From: Acidobacteriota bacterium | Lineage (GTDB): Bacteria; Acidobacteriota; Terriglobia; Terriglobales; Acidobacteriaceae | Length of the DNA: 64,000 nucleotides | Assembly (NCBI GenBank): GCA_021806005.1 | Contig: JAJZDM010000002.1 | Location: 1 to 64,000 of the forward strand | Direction: 5' to 3' | Shown here: one piece after another, positions 28,892 to 39,338 of the stretch | How positions within the stretch are numbered: position 1 is the stretch's first letter | Layout of the letters: each line of letters starts with the position of its first letter | Position numbers and translations under genes: made by a program | Notes under the pieces: model-generated | Told to the model about the DNA's origin: nothing | Databases searched by the model: none | Seen by the model: only the letters and a program-made list of their open reading frames with translations

Positions 28892-29685
28892 CGACTGCCG
28901 AGAAGGGCGTGGTGTACCTGGTGGGAGCAGGGCCCGGTGATCCGGAGCTGCTGACCTTGCGCGCGCTGCGCCTGTTGGAGACCGCCGATGTGGTCTTTCA
29001 TGACGATCTGGTGCCGGAAGAGGTGCTTGCCCGGGCGCACCGGCATGCGCTGGTGACCAGCGTAGGCAAGCGCTGCGGCAGGCCCCGCATCACCCAGGCC
29101 GGAATTCACGCGTTGATGATCGAGTCGGCGCGCGCTGGACAGAGTGTGGTCCGGCTGAAGAGCGGTGATCCGCTGATCTTTGGGCGAGCCGGCGAAGAGA
29201 TGGCGGCGCTGCGCGCTGCCGGCGTGCGATTTGAGGTGGTGCCGGGGGTTACAGCCGCGTTCGCTGCGGGAGCCGCATTGCAGTTGCCGCTGTCCGATCG
29301 CGTGTGTGCGAGCAAGCTTGTCTTCTGCACCGGACAGCATGCCGATGGCAAAGACGCCGCGCCCATATGGCAGGGACTTCTGCCGGAGGATGTGACCCTG
29401 GTGGTGTACATGCCCGGTCGCGACCTGGAGCGGATCGCACGGGAACTGGCCGAGGCGGGAGTCGCAGGGGATGTGGCGTGCTGCGCCATCAGCCATGCAG
29501 CCACCGAGCGGCAGAGCTGGGTGGCTGCACGGCTGGATCACCTGGGCAAGGTTGCGTGCGGACCTGCTCCCTTGCTGCTGGTGGTGGGGCGTACCATGGC
29601 GCCGTTGCTGGCCGGCCAGTCGCCGGCGGATGAACGCGTTGTTCCGGTTGGAGCCGCCGCCGCCGAGGAGAGAGACCTGCGCTGA
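28888..29685 (+). CDS. cobA: Uroporphyrinogen-III C-methyltransferase
   Basis: VYLVGAGPGDPELLTLRALRLLETADVVFHDDLV, VRLKSGDPLIFGRAGEE; ATGA overlap with upstream gene. Confidence 0.93.
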   Translation: MTTAEKGVVYLVGAGPGDPELLTLRALRLLETADVVFHDDLVPEEVLARAHRHALVTSVGKRCGRPRITQAGIHALMIESARAGQSVVRLKSGDPLIFGRAGEEMAALRAAGVRFEVVPGVTAAFAAGAALQLPLSDRVCASKLVFCTGQHADGKDAAPIWQGLLPEDVTLVVYMPGRDLERIARELAEAGVAGDVACCAISHAATERQSWVAARLDHLGKVACGPAPLLLVVGRTMAPLLAGQSPADERVVPVGAAAAEERDLR

Positions 29686-29729
29686 AGGCTCTTCAGCATT
29701 CGTACATCTTTCAGCTTCTGATAGCTGCT

Positions 29730-29771
29730 GCTCCGCGCTCCCGGCAGGCTTGCGTGCCGGGAGCGCGGAGC
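29730..29771. terminator. 17-bp perfect-stem hairpin between convergent genes
   Basis: GCTCCGCGCTCCCGGCA-ggcttgcg-TGCCGGGAGCGCGGAGC. Confidence 0.75.
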
Positions 29772-29777
29772 GCAGGG

Positions 29778-31742
29778 TTATTCGTCCATGCTCGGGCTGG
29801 ATGCGGTGGTTGGAGCGGCTGGCGGCGTGGGGTGCCTGGCCAGCGGGGAGGTGATCTCGTCCAGGTAGTCTTTGGTGCCGGGAACGCGGACCATCACCGG
29901 GTAGCGCTCGCCGTCGTGGTAATCGACGTTCACCGGAGTGATGTACTTCTCCGACTGCATGAGGAAGTGGATGGGTTCTTTGCTGGTCTGGGCGGCAACG
30001 ATGGCCTGATGCAGCGCGTCACCGGAGAAGACGATGCCGTTGACGGCGATCAGCTTCTGCCCCGGCGCCAGACCGGCCTTGTCCGCCGGGCTGCCCCAGC
30101 GAACATCGCCGATGCTCCCGTCAGCTCCCAGCCGCAGCCCCAGCGAGTACCAGACGTAGGGTCCGGGAGAGAAGTGGCGGCTGTAAGCGTGGATCATCGC
30201 TGCCATACCCGGGGTGGGGTGATCCTGATAGACGATCTTGTAACCGCCGCGAACGATACCGTCGAAGTCCGCGTGGGGGTTGATCTGATCGATACGGTCA
30301 CGCATGAACGTCGCCCAGTCGTAGGGAACTACCTGGTTCAGATCCGCGATCAGCTCGGCGCGGTGGTAGGTGACGATCAGCGGACCTGTATTGCCGCCCT
30401 TGCCCAGGAAGATGTGCAGGAAGTCGGTGAGTGACTTCTGGTCGTTGGTAAGTTCACGGATCTTGGTGTCGGCATCCAGCCAGAAGAGTTCACCCTCCTG
30501 GTAGTAGTCCTGGCCGCGCCGCCAGTTGGACCACGCCGGGCCGTCGGCGCGCAGTACGCTCGCAGCGACTGCGGTGTCCACCGTCGGCCGCCAGATACGT
30601 CCGGACTTGTAGTCCAGTTGCGCCGCGGAGGCGGCCAGCAGATCGCGGTAGTCGGCCTGGGACTTCAGACCGGAGCGTGCCGCCAGCACATTGCCCAGGT
30701 ACTGCGTCAGGCCCTCATAGACCCACAGCAGCGATCCCTGTTGCATGGTGGCGAAGGTCGGCTGATAGAGGTTGTAGGGGCGGCGGTACTTGCCGTTCCA
30801 GGAGTGGGTGAACTCGTGCGCCAGCAGGTCGGAGTCCGCAAGCTGGCTCTTCTGCGTGGCAAAGGCCTTTTCGCGCGTGCCGTTATCCGAGGACTGCCCA
30901 TGCTCCAGGCCCTCCCCGCCAGTGTAGTTTGAGAGGGTGAGAAGGAAGTGGTAGACGTAGTAGTGGTGGCTGTCATAAGCGACGCTGGCCTCGCGCACCA
31001 GATTGGATATCTCGTCCAGAAGCTGGGGGCGGAGGTTGGAGTCGTCCGGCTCGTCGGAGACGACGTCGATGTAGTGTTTGGGCGAGATCTCCGGAGCCAG
31101 GGCAAACTCGTGGAAGTACTCGCCGGCGATCACCGGTGAGTCCTGGAGCTGCTCGACGGTGGTTGCTTCGTAGTGCGTGGTGCCGCCCACCTTGGCGTTC
31201 GGATCATAGGATCCGATCGGCGTCAGCGCCGTTCCAATGCCCCAGCCGGTTGGAACGGTCACGCTGGGTTGGATGGGGATGTCATGAACCGGGGTGTCGG
31301 CTGGATAGAGCATCAGCTTCTCCCACTCCAGCACAGCGATCTTGTCGTCGGCGCGCGAGGTGACGATGCAGTCCAGATGGGCGTGCAGCGTCGTGACGCC
31401 ATCGGGAACGTCGACGTGAAACTCGTAAAGGTTCTCGTTGTCCCGGCGCCAGGGAAGCGTCTTGCCGTTGGCGGTGAAGACCACACCCGTGATGTCGTCT
31501 ACCGGACCCGTGGGCATGTGGTTGCCAGGAATCCACTCCGGCGTGATGAAGGTGGCCGGGCCAGGTTTGACGGGAAGATCGATCTCGGCGTGGTACAGCT
31601 TGCGCGGAGCCTCGGTGAGATCCGCCGTGATGCGGATCGGTGTCTGCTCCGCTCCAGCGGACAAAGAGCCCTTCGCGGGCTGGCCGAAGACCGGAGTGGT
31701 CAGCGCAATCGCAACGACAAGAATCAATGGCTTAAGGTGCAT
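29778..31742 (-). CDS. M61 family metallopeptidase with PDZ domain
   Basis: LLAHEFTHSWNGKYRRP zinc motif, LLWVYEGLTQYLG, C-terminal PDZ-like GDVRWGSPADKAGLAPGQKLIAVNG; signal MHLKPLILVVAIALTTPVFGQ. Confidence 0.9.
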   Translation of the reverse strand: MHLKPLILVVAIALTTPVFGQPAKGSLSAGAEQTPIRITADLTEAPRKLYHAEIDLPVKPGPATFITPEWIPGNHMPTGPVDDITGVVFTANGKTLPWRRDNENLYEFHVDVPDGVTTLHAHLDCIVTSRADDKIAVLEWEKLMLYPADTPVHDIPIQPSVTVPTGWGIGTALTPIGSYDPNAKVGGTTHYEATTVEQLQDSPVIAGEYFHEFALAPEISPKHYIDVVSDEPDDSNLRPQLLDEISNLVREASVAYDSHHYYVYHFLLTLSNYTGGEGLEHGQSSDNGTREKAFATQKSQLADSDLLAHEFTHSWNGKYRRPYNLYQPTFATMQQGSLLWVYEGLTQYLGNVLAARSGLKSQADYRDLLAASAAQLDYKSGRIWRPTVDTAVAASVLRADGPAWSNWRRGQDYYQEGELFWLDADTKIRELTNDQKSLTDFLHIFLGKGGNTGPLIVTYHRAELIADLNQVVPYDWATFMRDRIDQINPHADFDGIVRGGYKIVYQDHPTPGMAAMIHAYSRHFSPGPYVWYSLGLRLGADGSIGDVRWGSPADKAGLAPGQKLIAVNGIVFSGDALHQAIVAAQTSKEPIHFLMQSEKYITPVNVDYHDGERYPVMVRVPGTKDYLDEITSPLARHPTPPAAPTTASSPSMDE

Positions 31743-32226
31743 GGGAGCCTTTCCATGTTGAAATTTTAGGAACTCAACGTAACCAAGATACGCTTGAGGG
31801 CGCGTAGAAGTCGCAGCCAGGCGGGTGATGCCTGCCTCAGAGGGATGCATGGCAGAGGCGACCCATCTTCCAGACCCCATCTGCGTGCCGATCGAGCGCG
31901 GAGCATCGACCTCGATCAGAGATCGCTCCTCCCCGATGCCGATGCGTACCGGGGAGGAATGACCCTTGGCGAAGAAGGGTTCACCGTCGTTCTGGCGGTG
32001 GCTGGTGGGGCTGATTTCTGATGCCAGAGATCCTCAAGGAATCCAAGTAGTTTGCGGGTAGGATGCGGCTACTGAGCGCCTGCAGGATCGACTGAAAATC
32101 ACGGCATCTGAGGCGTGGCGAAAGGAAAGCGCGCCACGGCAAGCCTTGGCCGTGGCGCCGGGCAGGAAGAGCAGCCCTCCGGTGAAGCAGAGCCAGGGCA
32201 GCAGGTGCAGCGATTGGATATCCTGG

Positions 32227-33774
32227 TCACTCGACGTAGGGCCAGCCGTCGGCTGTCCAGCCCAGCAGGTTGAGGCCCAGCGTCGGGTATCCGTTGTTAT
32301 TGCCGTCGTAGTAGTGATAGACCAGCAGCGGGCCATCGGTGTCGGTCATCACGCTCTCTCCACCGGGTCCGTCGATGTTGGAGTGAGCGCTGAGCAGAAT
32401 GGTTCCTCCTCCATCGAGGAGGGAAACGCCTCCCCTGTCGACGTAAGGGCCTTTGACCGAGGTCGAACGCCCCACGATGATGCGATAGGTGCTGCTGGCC
32501 CCGTCGCAACAGGCGTCCACGGAGGCGAACAGGTAAAAGTAACCGTTATGGGGATAGATGTAGGAGCCCTCCAGGCCGGTTCCCGAAGGGTGGTAGGCGA
32601 GCTGGGTGCAGGCAGTGCCGGTAGGAACTCCGGTTTGATTGTTGACCGGAACAATCTGAATGCCATCCCAGTAGGAGCCAAACGCCATCCACGCGTTGCC
32701 CGAAGTATCGACCACCGAGGTGGGATCGATGGCGTTGGAGCCGGGGCAGTCGCCTGAGGTGTAGACGGGAGCACCGGAGTCAACGTAGGTTCCGGGAACG
32801 CCGCTGGAGCTGATTCCCAGGCCGATGGCCGAGTTCTGGCTGCCGCTGGTGGAGGCCGCGTAGTAGAGCCAGTACGCGCCGTTGTGTGCGGAGGCATCGG
32901 GAGCCCACAGGTCGCCGCTGGAGCCCGTATATTGGTTGGTCCAGGTGGGGAGTGAGGGCAGCGCCGTACCATCGTCGGCGAAGGTTGACTCGTCCGTGGA
33001 CATGTGCGCGTGGATGAGGCTGTGGGTGGAGAAGAGATAGTAGGTCGAGCCGACCTTCAACATCGAAGGATCGTGAATGCCGATCGCCTGTGAGTCACCG
33101 CTGGCAGTGTCATATTCCACCGTTACGGTGTCAGGCATGGGATATGGGGAGTTTCCCGTGGAGGTGACGGTCCACTCCTGGCAGGTGCAGCCTGGCCCGG
33201 AGGCTGCTCTTTCTCCCTGGTCGATGGTTGCGGCGGTGGTGAGGCCGGAGCCCGCGTCTTTCAGAAAGAGTCCGCTGTTGACGTTCTTGATCAGGTAGTT
33301 TCCGTCGCTGAGAAGATAGAACTCCCATAGATGATCGCTGGTACCGTTGTCGGACCATTGCAGCACCTGGGCTCCGGCGGAGGTGGAGGAACTGCTGACG
33401 CCCATCAGTTGGTGGGTCAGCATGTTCTCCACGTTGTACTGGTTACTGTTCATGGGAATAAAGTGCCAGTCGATGTCAGCGGTGATGGTGCTGTTTGCCT
33501 CCTGCACCACGTCCGTCCCTGCTGTCTGGTTCTGCCCGGAGATGCCCAGCACCATGCCGCTGACGTTGTTGGTCAGGGTGTATTGAAAGGAGTCGTTCAT
33601 GGCGGTCAGCGTTCCCATGTCGTAGGTTGAGCCCGTGCCGGTGGAACTGCTGCTGCCACCTTTAGCGCCACCGCATCCGGTGAAGGAGGCCACTGCAAAC
33701 AGCAGTAGAAGGAGGGAGATCGCGCTGGGCATTGCTGCAATGCCGGTGGATGTCCTGGTCTGAATATCCTGCAT
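32227..33774 (-). CDS. GH43 family arabinosidase-like lipoprotein with ricin-B-like domain
   Basis: Lipobox-like VASFTGCGG; ricin-like YTLTNNVSGMVLGISGQ...; GH43 HDPSMLKVGSTYYLFST, WAPDASAHNGAYWLYYAAS, NAIDPTSVVD. Confidence 0.85.
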   Translation of the reverse strand: MQDIQTRTSTGIAAMPSAISLLLLLFAVASFTGCGGAKGGSSSSTGTGSTYDMGTLTAMNDSFQYTLTNNVSGMVLGISGQNQTAGTDVVQEANSTITADIDWHFIPMNSNQYNVENMLTHQLMGVSSSSTSAGAQVLQWSDNGTSDHLWEFYLLSDGNYLIKNVNSGLFLKDAGSGLTTAATIDQGERAASGPGCTCQEWTVTSTGNSPYPMPDTVTVEYDTASGDSQAIGIHDPSMLKVGSTYYLFSTHSLIHAHMSTDESTFADDGTALPSLPTWTNQYTGSSGDLWAPDASAHNGAYWLYYAASTSGSQNSAIGLGISSSGVPGTYVDSGAPVYTSGDCPGSNAIDPTSVVDTSGNAWMAFGSYWDGIQIVPVNNQTGVPTGTACTQLAYHPSGTGLEGSYIYPHNGYFYLFASVDACCDGASSTYRIIVGRSTSVKGPYVDRGGVSLLDGGGTILLSAHSNIDGPGGESVMTDTDGPLLVYHYYDGNNNGYPTLGLNLLGWTADGWPYVE

Positions 33775-33844
33775 GACTATACCTGTCCTTGAGTAACTCT
33801 TTGCTGGTTCGCTATCGAACCCCTGCGGAGGAGGGCCGGGCTGC

Positions 33845-34903
33845 TTACTTTGACTCTCCACGGGTTCCCACCACGGCGTGCGGCCAGTCGCCCTGCCAGG
33901 TGAGCGTCGAAATCTGGAGTGCCGGTTTGCCGGTGACTGCATCGTAGGCATGGAAGACGATGATGTCGCCCTGCGGCTGCAGGAGGATCGACGCGCCACC
34001 CGGCCCTACCCAGCGCCGGTTGCTGGTGAGCAGTTGTGTTCCGCCTCCCTCCAGCATCGGCCGGCCGCTGCGATCCACGTAGGGTCCGGTCACATGGAGC
34101 GAACGGCCGACCATGGTGCGGTAGGTGCTGTTGACGCCACGGCAGCAAAGGTCAAAGGAGACGAAAAGATAGTAGTAGCCGGCGTGGTGGACGATGAAGG
34201 GAGCCTCGATCGCCTGCCAGTCCGCAGGTAGTCCGGGCCGGGCCGGAGCGGGATTTGAGGGTTTGGCCCGAGCTGCAATTGAGTAGAGATGGGTATCGTC
34301 TGCGGACAGCTTGCCGGTGACGGCATCGATGCGGCGCAGCTTGATTCCACTCCAGAAGCTGCCAAAGCTGAGCCATGGCTCGCCCCTGGTGGTCAGAATG
34401 ATGTTGGGGTCGATGGCATTGAAGTCATCCTTCCCGGTGGAGCGGAGCACCAGCCCCTGGTCCTTCCAGCGGTACTGGGGGCTCTCTGGATCGAGCGTGG
34501 CATTGGTTGCCAGGGCGATGCCCGAGGTGTTGCTGCCAAAGAGAGAGAAGGCGTAGTAGAGATGGTACTCACCGTGGAAGTAGGAGATGTCGGGCGCCCA
34601 GAGCGCCTTGGTGTCTGGACTGGCGGCCTGGATCCAGGTGGGAATCTGCCGGAAGACGTGGCCGCAGTTCTTCCAAGCGCGCAGGTCGTGGGAGCAGCGG
34701 ATCGGCAACTGTCCCTCGGCGGGGTTTGATGTGGTGGCGAAGACGTAGTAGGTGTCTCCCTGATGTGCGATGGAGGGGTCATGGGTGACCGGGTAGTCGC
34801 CGCTCAAGGTGAAGGCCTGAGGCTGCTGCGCAGGGAGAGATGCCGGAGCCTGAAGGATGCCGGCCAGCAACAAGGAGAAGACAAGAGGAACAGAGAGACG
34901 CAT
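33845..34903 (-). CDS. GH43 arabinan endo-1,5-alpha-L-arabinosidase-like
   Basis: HDPSIAHQGDTYYVFATTS, LWAPDISYFHGEYHLYYAFSLFGSN, NAIDPNIILTTRGEPWLSFGSFWSGIKL, IEAPFIVHHAGYYYLFVSFD. Confidence 0.9.
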   Translation of the reverse strand: MRLSVPLVFSLLLAGILQAPASLPAQQPQAFTLSGDYPVTHDPSIAHQGDTYYVFATTSNPAEGQLPIRCSHDLRAWKNCGHVFRQIPTWIQAASPDTKALWAPDISYFHGEYHLYYAFSLFGSNTSGIALATNATLDPESPQYRWKDQGLVLRSTGKDDFNAIDPNIILTTRGEPWLSFGSFWSGIKLRRIDAVTGKLSADDTHLYSIAARAKPSNPAPARPGLPADWQAIEAPFIVHHAGYYYLFVSFDLCCRGVNSTYRTMVGRSLHVTGPYVDRSGRPMLEGGGTQLLTSNRRWVGPGGASILLQPQGDIIVFHAYDAVTGKPALQISTLTWQGDWPHAVVGTRGESK

Positions 34904-34988
34904 TCGGGCTCCGGGAGGGGATGTTGGCTGGAGTTCAGTTCGGGACCGTAGCCGGCATGGGAAGGTTGCGTGCCAGCGCGGAGACTTA

Positions 34989-35028
34989 GGAGCCTGGCTT
35001 GTCTCCAACTGAGAACAAGCCAGGCTCC
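34989..35028 (-). terminator. 14-bp stem hairpin between TonB receptor and GH43 gene
   Basis: GGAGCCTGGCTTGT...ACAAGCCAGGCTCC. Confidence 0.6.
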
Positions 35029-35039
35029 GAATCCTGCTG

Positions 35040-38000
35040 TTAGAAGGCGATTCTCAGACGGAGTTGCACATTTCGAGGACCGTTGAGAAGTCCGCCGATC
35101 TGGCCCACGTTGAGGTTGGCACTGTTGAGGTCCGAGTTTGGCCGGACGAAGATGTGGCGGTTGAAGGCGTCAAACATCTCCGCCCGGAAGTCGGCCGTGA
35201 TGCTGCCGTGAATCGGAATGAGCTTCGAGATGCCGAAGTCCTCGTCCAGGTAAGCGGGTCCGCGGATGTTGGCGGAGTTGCGCGGCATGGTGCCGAAGCG
35301 CCACGGATTGCCCTCTCCTGTCGGTCCCACTCCGTTCGGATCCCGGTTGGTATACAGGTTGGGGTCATAGAAGGCGGCACAGTTGAAGTAGCCCGTGGCG
35401 CAGGCCGTGGCGTTGCTGTTGGGGTTGAAGAGAAGTGGATTCTTGTAATGAGGGTTTTTGACGGGCTGGCCCGGAACCTGATCGAAGCGGACACTGGAGT
35501 TCTTGCCGGGGATACCGGTAGCTCCCCAGATGCTGATGGGCTGACCGCTCAGGTAGCGCTGAATGCCGCTGACGCTCCAGTTTGAGATGACAGCCCGGAT
35601 AGGACGGTTTACGGAGGAGAAGAATCTCTTCCCCTGCCCAAAGGGCAGGTCGTAGATGTAGCTGACGACGAGGTTGTTGGGAGCATCCTCGGAGCTGACG
35701 CACTTTTCCGCACGTAGATTCTCCGGATCCTGCACTCCAATGGAACCGCCGCCGCTCTGTTGCAGGTTGCCCACATACGGCTGGGCCGCATCAGCATCGG
35801 TCAGGTCCTTGGAGAACGTATAGGAGACCAGCAGGTTGAAGCCGTTGCTGAAGTTGTGCTGGAGCTTGGCTTCCAGAGCGTCATAGCTGGACATACCCAG
35901 GTTCTGCAGGTAGCTGTCCATATTCACGTAGGTGATCTGAGGAAACGGGCGCAGGGCCTGATACTCCTGTTCGTTCACCGGCCATGTGCAGCCCGAGGCG
36001 CAGGCAAAGTTGGCGTAGGGTTCCAGGGGAGGGCTACCGGCAGGGCCGGGAAGGGTAGCCCACCAGTAGAGCCAATCGCCAAGCGCCATGTCCTTGTCTG
36101 GCATGTCGTTGTACAGGTCAAGCAGCGCATGCAGATGGGTGGAGTGCATGCCCAGATAGCCCAGGGTGAAGATCCAGTCCGGCTTGATCGCGTACTGGGT
36201 CTCGAGGGTCCAGGTTTCGACCATCGCCGGGCGACCGTTATTGGGAGCGATGTAATCGACGCTGGTGGTGGTGCCGTCCAACTGGCTCGGATTCAGATCA
36301 GGCGTGGTGGCCAGCGCCTGCAGGCCGCCATCCAGCGGAGGCCCGTCGAGCGGATCGGCCGTAAACAGATTGCCCTGCACCTGGAAGCCCTGCGTGGTTC
36401 CCTGGCCGAAGTCAGCGTAGATGAGAGGGCCGTAGTAGATGCCGCCGTTGGCGCGGACGACGAGTTTTTTCCTGAGGACGGGGAAGCCCGGCTGCCAGGC
36501 CAGTCCAACGCGTGGAGAGAAGTCCTTGTAGTAGGTCTGCGCCCAGGTCTCGTGCACGTTTCCGTTGCGACCGGCACCCTTGCCGGCGAAGACCAGAGCT
36601 CCTGGGTAGTCGCTTGCGGCTGGATCAGGCAGGGCGGGGTCGAGGATGGTGGTATCGCCGTCGGCTTCATAGCGGGGGGTGGAGAAGCTCCAGCGGAAGC
36701 CGAGGTTCAAGGTCAGGCTGGGTGTCAGTTTCCAGTCGTCCTGGGTGAATAGCGCCACGTCATGCATGATCCAGCGTGGTTGATGCAGGTTGTTCAGATT
36801 GTTCAGGTCGCCGGCTTCACCGATCAGGAAGGCGGCGAGGGAGTTTCCATCCTCTCCCCAGAAGTCCTCGTCGGAGGCGGTCTGATTGTCCCAGAACTGG
36901 AGACAGCCCGCGTTGCCGCTGCAGGTGCCGCCGATGTGGCTCTGCCAGGAGTACTGGTGATACTGATACTCGCCGCCGAAGATGAAGCTGTGCTCACCGT
37001 GTTGCCAGTGCAGGATGTCATTTACGGCCAGCACGTTGTCGGTGTCTGTGCTGTCCAACTGCTGGCCGATGCCGCCAAAGGTATTGCCATAGAACGCAAA
37101 GACCGGGAAGTCGTTGCTGAAGCCGTTGGCGATGCCCAGTTGCTGATCCCAGTCGGTGTTCATCAACGCCGCTTTGGACTTGTTGATGTTGTTGGAGCGG
37201 TTGCCGCCCACCGTGAGTGTGTTAACCACAGTCGGGGTGAGTACCCAATCCCAGCCGGCACGGAAGAGCTTTCCAAGTTGATTGACCGTTCCGCAGCAGG
37301 TCTGGATGGGCGGCGGCATGTTGGAGTTGCCACCCGAGTCGGTGTTCTCCCTGGAACTCCAGAAGCCCCAGATCTTGTGCCGGGCACCAACGTTCTGGTC
37401 GATGCGCAGGCTATATACCGTCTGGTTGACGAGCCCGATCGAGTTGTAGGTGTAGTTGTAGTTGCTGCTGCCGGCCACCTCCTGTTTTGCAAGGGGCATC
37501 AGGTACGTGTTGACGATGTTCATCGCGACCTTACTGGCGCGGGCGAGGGGAATGCGATTGGTGGGGGCTCCAGAGACGCTGTAAGCTCCCTGGGTTCCCG
37601 AAACGGACTGCCCAAAGCCGGCATAACGGCAGGGGATAGAGGTATTTTCGTAGTTCGGATCGAAGATCTCACCGGGATAGACGGTCTCGCCGCAAGGAGA
37701 GACGCCCAGCGGTGTGCTACCCAGCGTGGAGGAAAAGTCGAAGTTCTGTCCGTTGGCGCCCAGTTCGGCGGGCGTGGGCAGCAGGCTGTTGATGGCGCCG
37801 CCGTAGGAGTAGCGCAACTGCTCCCAACTGAAGTAGAAGAAGGTGCGGTTGGTTCCGTTGTAGACGTGGGGGATGCGTACCGGTCCACCCATGGCAACGC
37901 CATAGTCATTTTTGGTGTCGGCGGGGCGCCTGTACTCGGCGATTGCTGCCGGCGTATTGCCCTCCAGAGAGATGTCTCCGTTGTTGAACCAGCTATTGGC

Positions 38001-38885
38001 GTCCAGCGCGGCGTTCTTGAAGAAGTCATAGACCGTGCCATGGTAGCTGTTGGTGCCGCTCTTGGAGTTGAAGTTGGCGATACCGCCGGTCGTCTGGCCC
38101 ATCTGCGCGGGAAGGCCGGAGATGCTTACGTGAAACTCGTTGACGGCCTCGATGGAGGGCGCGATGATGTCGAAGTTGCCGGACCCGTTCTGCTGGCGGT
38201 TGGTGGTGATGCCGTCCACCAGGTAGTCGGTTGCTTCCTCCTGACCACCGTCGATCTTGGATAGCTGTACGCCGGCGACGCCGTTTTCACCGATACCGAT
38301 GGCCCCTGGCACCAGAAACTCAAGGGAGGAGAGGGAGCGCAGTGTTCCGCTGACGGCCAGCGGAAGATCCTCGACCTGCACCGGCTCAATGTTGTCGTCT
38401 ACCTCGGAGGTCTCCGCCTCCAGCGTCTCGGGGCCGCTCTTGACGGTCACGGTCGCAGACGTCGAGCCGATCTGCAGCGTCAGGTTTCTGGCCGTCTGGG
38501 CGCCCACGGCCACCACGACTCCGCGATAGATCACGGTCTTGAACCCGGCTGCGCTGGCGGTAACGTCATAGGTTCCCGGCCGGACCGCGGGGACAACGTA
38601 GTAACCGGACGAAGAGCTCACAGTGGAGTATCTGGTTCCGGTGCCCTCCTCCTGGAGGTCGACCTGAGCCTTCTGAACCACCCTGCCGTCCGGGTCGAAG
38701 ACCGTTCCGGTGACAGCACCGGTGTCAAGCTGTGCCAGGGCGGTGGCTCCGATGACCAACAGGGCGAAGCATACCCCTGCGAGTGAGAGGAGCTTGCCGG
38801 CAGACCGCCAGCGACCTGTTCGCCGGAGGTATTGATCAATTGACGCCGAATACGGGCGTCGGTCCTTGCAAATCAATCTGTTCAT
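35040..38885 (-). CDS. TonB-dependent receptor with N-terminal carboxypeptidase-regulatory-like domain
   Basis: TGAVTGTVFDPDGRVVQKAQVDLQEEGTGTRYSTVSSSSGYYVVPAVRPGTYDVTASAAGFKT; plug VQLSKIDGGQEEATDYLVDGITTN; barrel C-term NVQLRLRIAF. Confidence 0.92.
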   Translation of the reverse strand: MNRLICKDRRPYSASIDQYLRRTGRWRSAGKLLSLAGVCFALLVIGATALAQLDTGAVTGTVFDPDGRVVQKAQVDLQEEGTGTRYSTVSSSSGYYVVPAVRPGTYDVTASAAGFKTVIYRGVVVAVGAQTARNLTLQIGSTSATVTVKSGPETLEAETSEVDDNIEPVQVEDLPLAVSGTLRSLSSLEFLVPGAIGIGENGVAGVQLSKIDGGQEEATDYLVDGITTNRQQNGSGNFDIIAPSIEAVNEFHVSISGLPAQMGQTTGGIANFNSKSGTNSYHGTVYDFFKNAALDANSWFNNGDISLEGNTPAAIAEYRRPADTKNDYGVAMGGPVRIPHVYNGTNRTFFYFSWEQLRYSYGGAINSLLPTPAELGANGQNFDFSSTLGSTPLGVSPCGETVYPGEIFDPNYENTSIPCRYAGFGQSVSGTQGAYSVSGAPTNRIPLARASKVAMNIVNTYLMPLAKQEVAGSSNYNYTYNSIGLVNQTVYSLRIDQNVGARHKIWGFWSSRENTDSGGNSNMPPPIQTCCGTVNQLGKLFRAGWDWVLTPTVVNTLTVGGNRSNNINKSKAALMNTDWDQQLGIANGFSNDFPVFAFYGNTFGGIGQQLDSTDTDNVLAVNDILHWQHGEHSFIFGGEYQYHQYSWQSHIGGTCSGNAGCLQFWDNQTASDEDFWGEDGNSLAAFLIGEAGDLNNLNNLHQPRWIMHDVALFTQDDWKLTPSLTLNLGFRWSFSTPRYEADGDTTILDPALPDPAASDYPGALVFAGKGAGRNGNVHETWAQTYYKDFSPRVGLAWQPGFPVLRKKLVVRANGGIYYGPLIYADFGQGTTQGFQVQGNLFTADPLDGPPLDGGLQALATTPDLNPSQLDGTTTSVDYIAPNNGRPAMVETWTLETQYAIKPDWIFTLGYLGMHSTHLHALLDLYNDMPDKDMALGDWLYWWATLPGPAGSPPLEPYANFACASGCTWPVNEQEYQALRPFPQITYVNMDSYLQNLGMSSYDALEAKLQHNFSNGFNLLVSYTFSKDLTDADAAQPYVGNLQQSGGGSIGVQDPENLRAEKCVSSEDAPNNLVVSYIYDLPFGQGKRFFSSVNRPIRAVISNWSVSGIQRYLSGQPISIWGATGIPGKNSSVRFDQVPGQPVKNPHYKNPLLFNPNSNATACATGYFNCAAFYDPNLYTNRDPNGVGPTGEGNPWRFGTMPRNSANIRGPAYLDEDFGISKLIPIHGSITADFRAEMFDAFNRHIFVRPNSDLNSANLNVGQIGGLLNGPRNVQLRLRIAF

Positions 38886-39338
38886 GATGCCTCCTGCACT
38901 GGATAGCTTCCGCGGCCTTAAAGGGAGTTCACAGCCGGAGGGAAGCGGATAATCGTGGTTCACCGCGCCATTGTCCGTGGCGGCAGTTAGTGGGAACTTT
39001 GTAGAAAACGTTTCCTGTTCGCCATCTCCATTCTTGAGCTTGCCCGGAGGCAACTGCCCCAAGTTTCGGAACGGTTCTGGATGCTTCTCTCGATGCGTTG
39101 GATATTCCAGCATGCGCAAACAAACACTGGTAATGCTACAAACGGTTTGCGGCCACGTTTGTTCATGCTAACTAATGGATAATCAGTCTATTGGGCATTT
39201 CTGCTCCGGTGTGGTCTGGATTCCATCGGGCATCCTTTTTTCTCTAGCGTCGGAGATTTTCGCCGGGAATGGAAAGGGAAATGGCCAAGGTGTTATGGTG
39301 TGTACTGAAAGATATGCGGAGCAAAGAAACGGAAAGCC

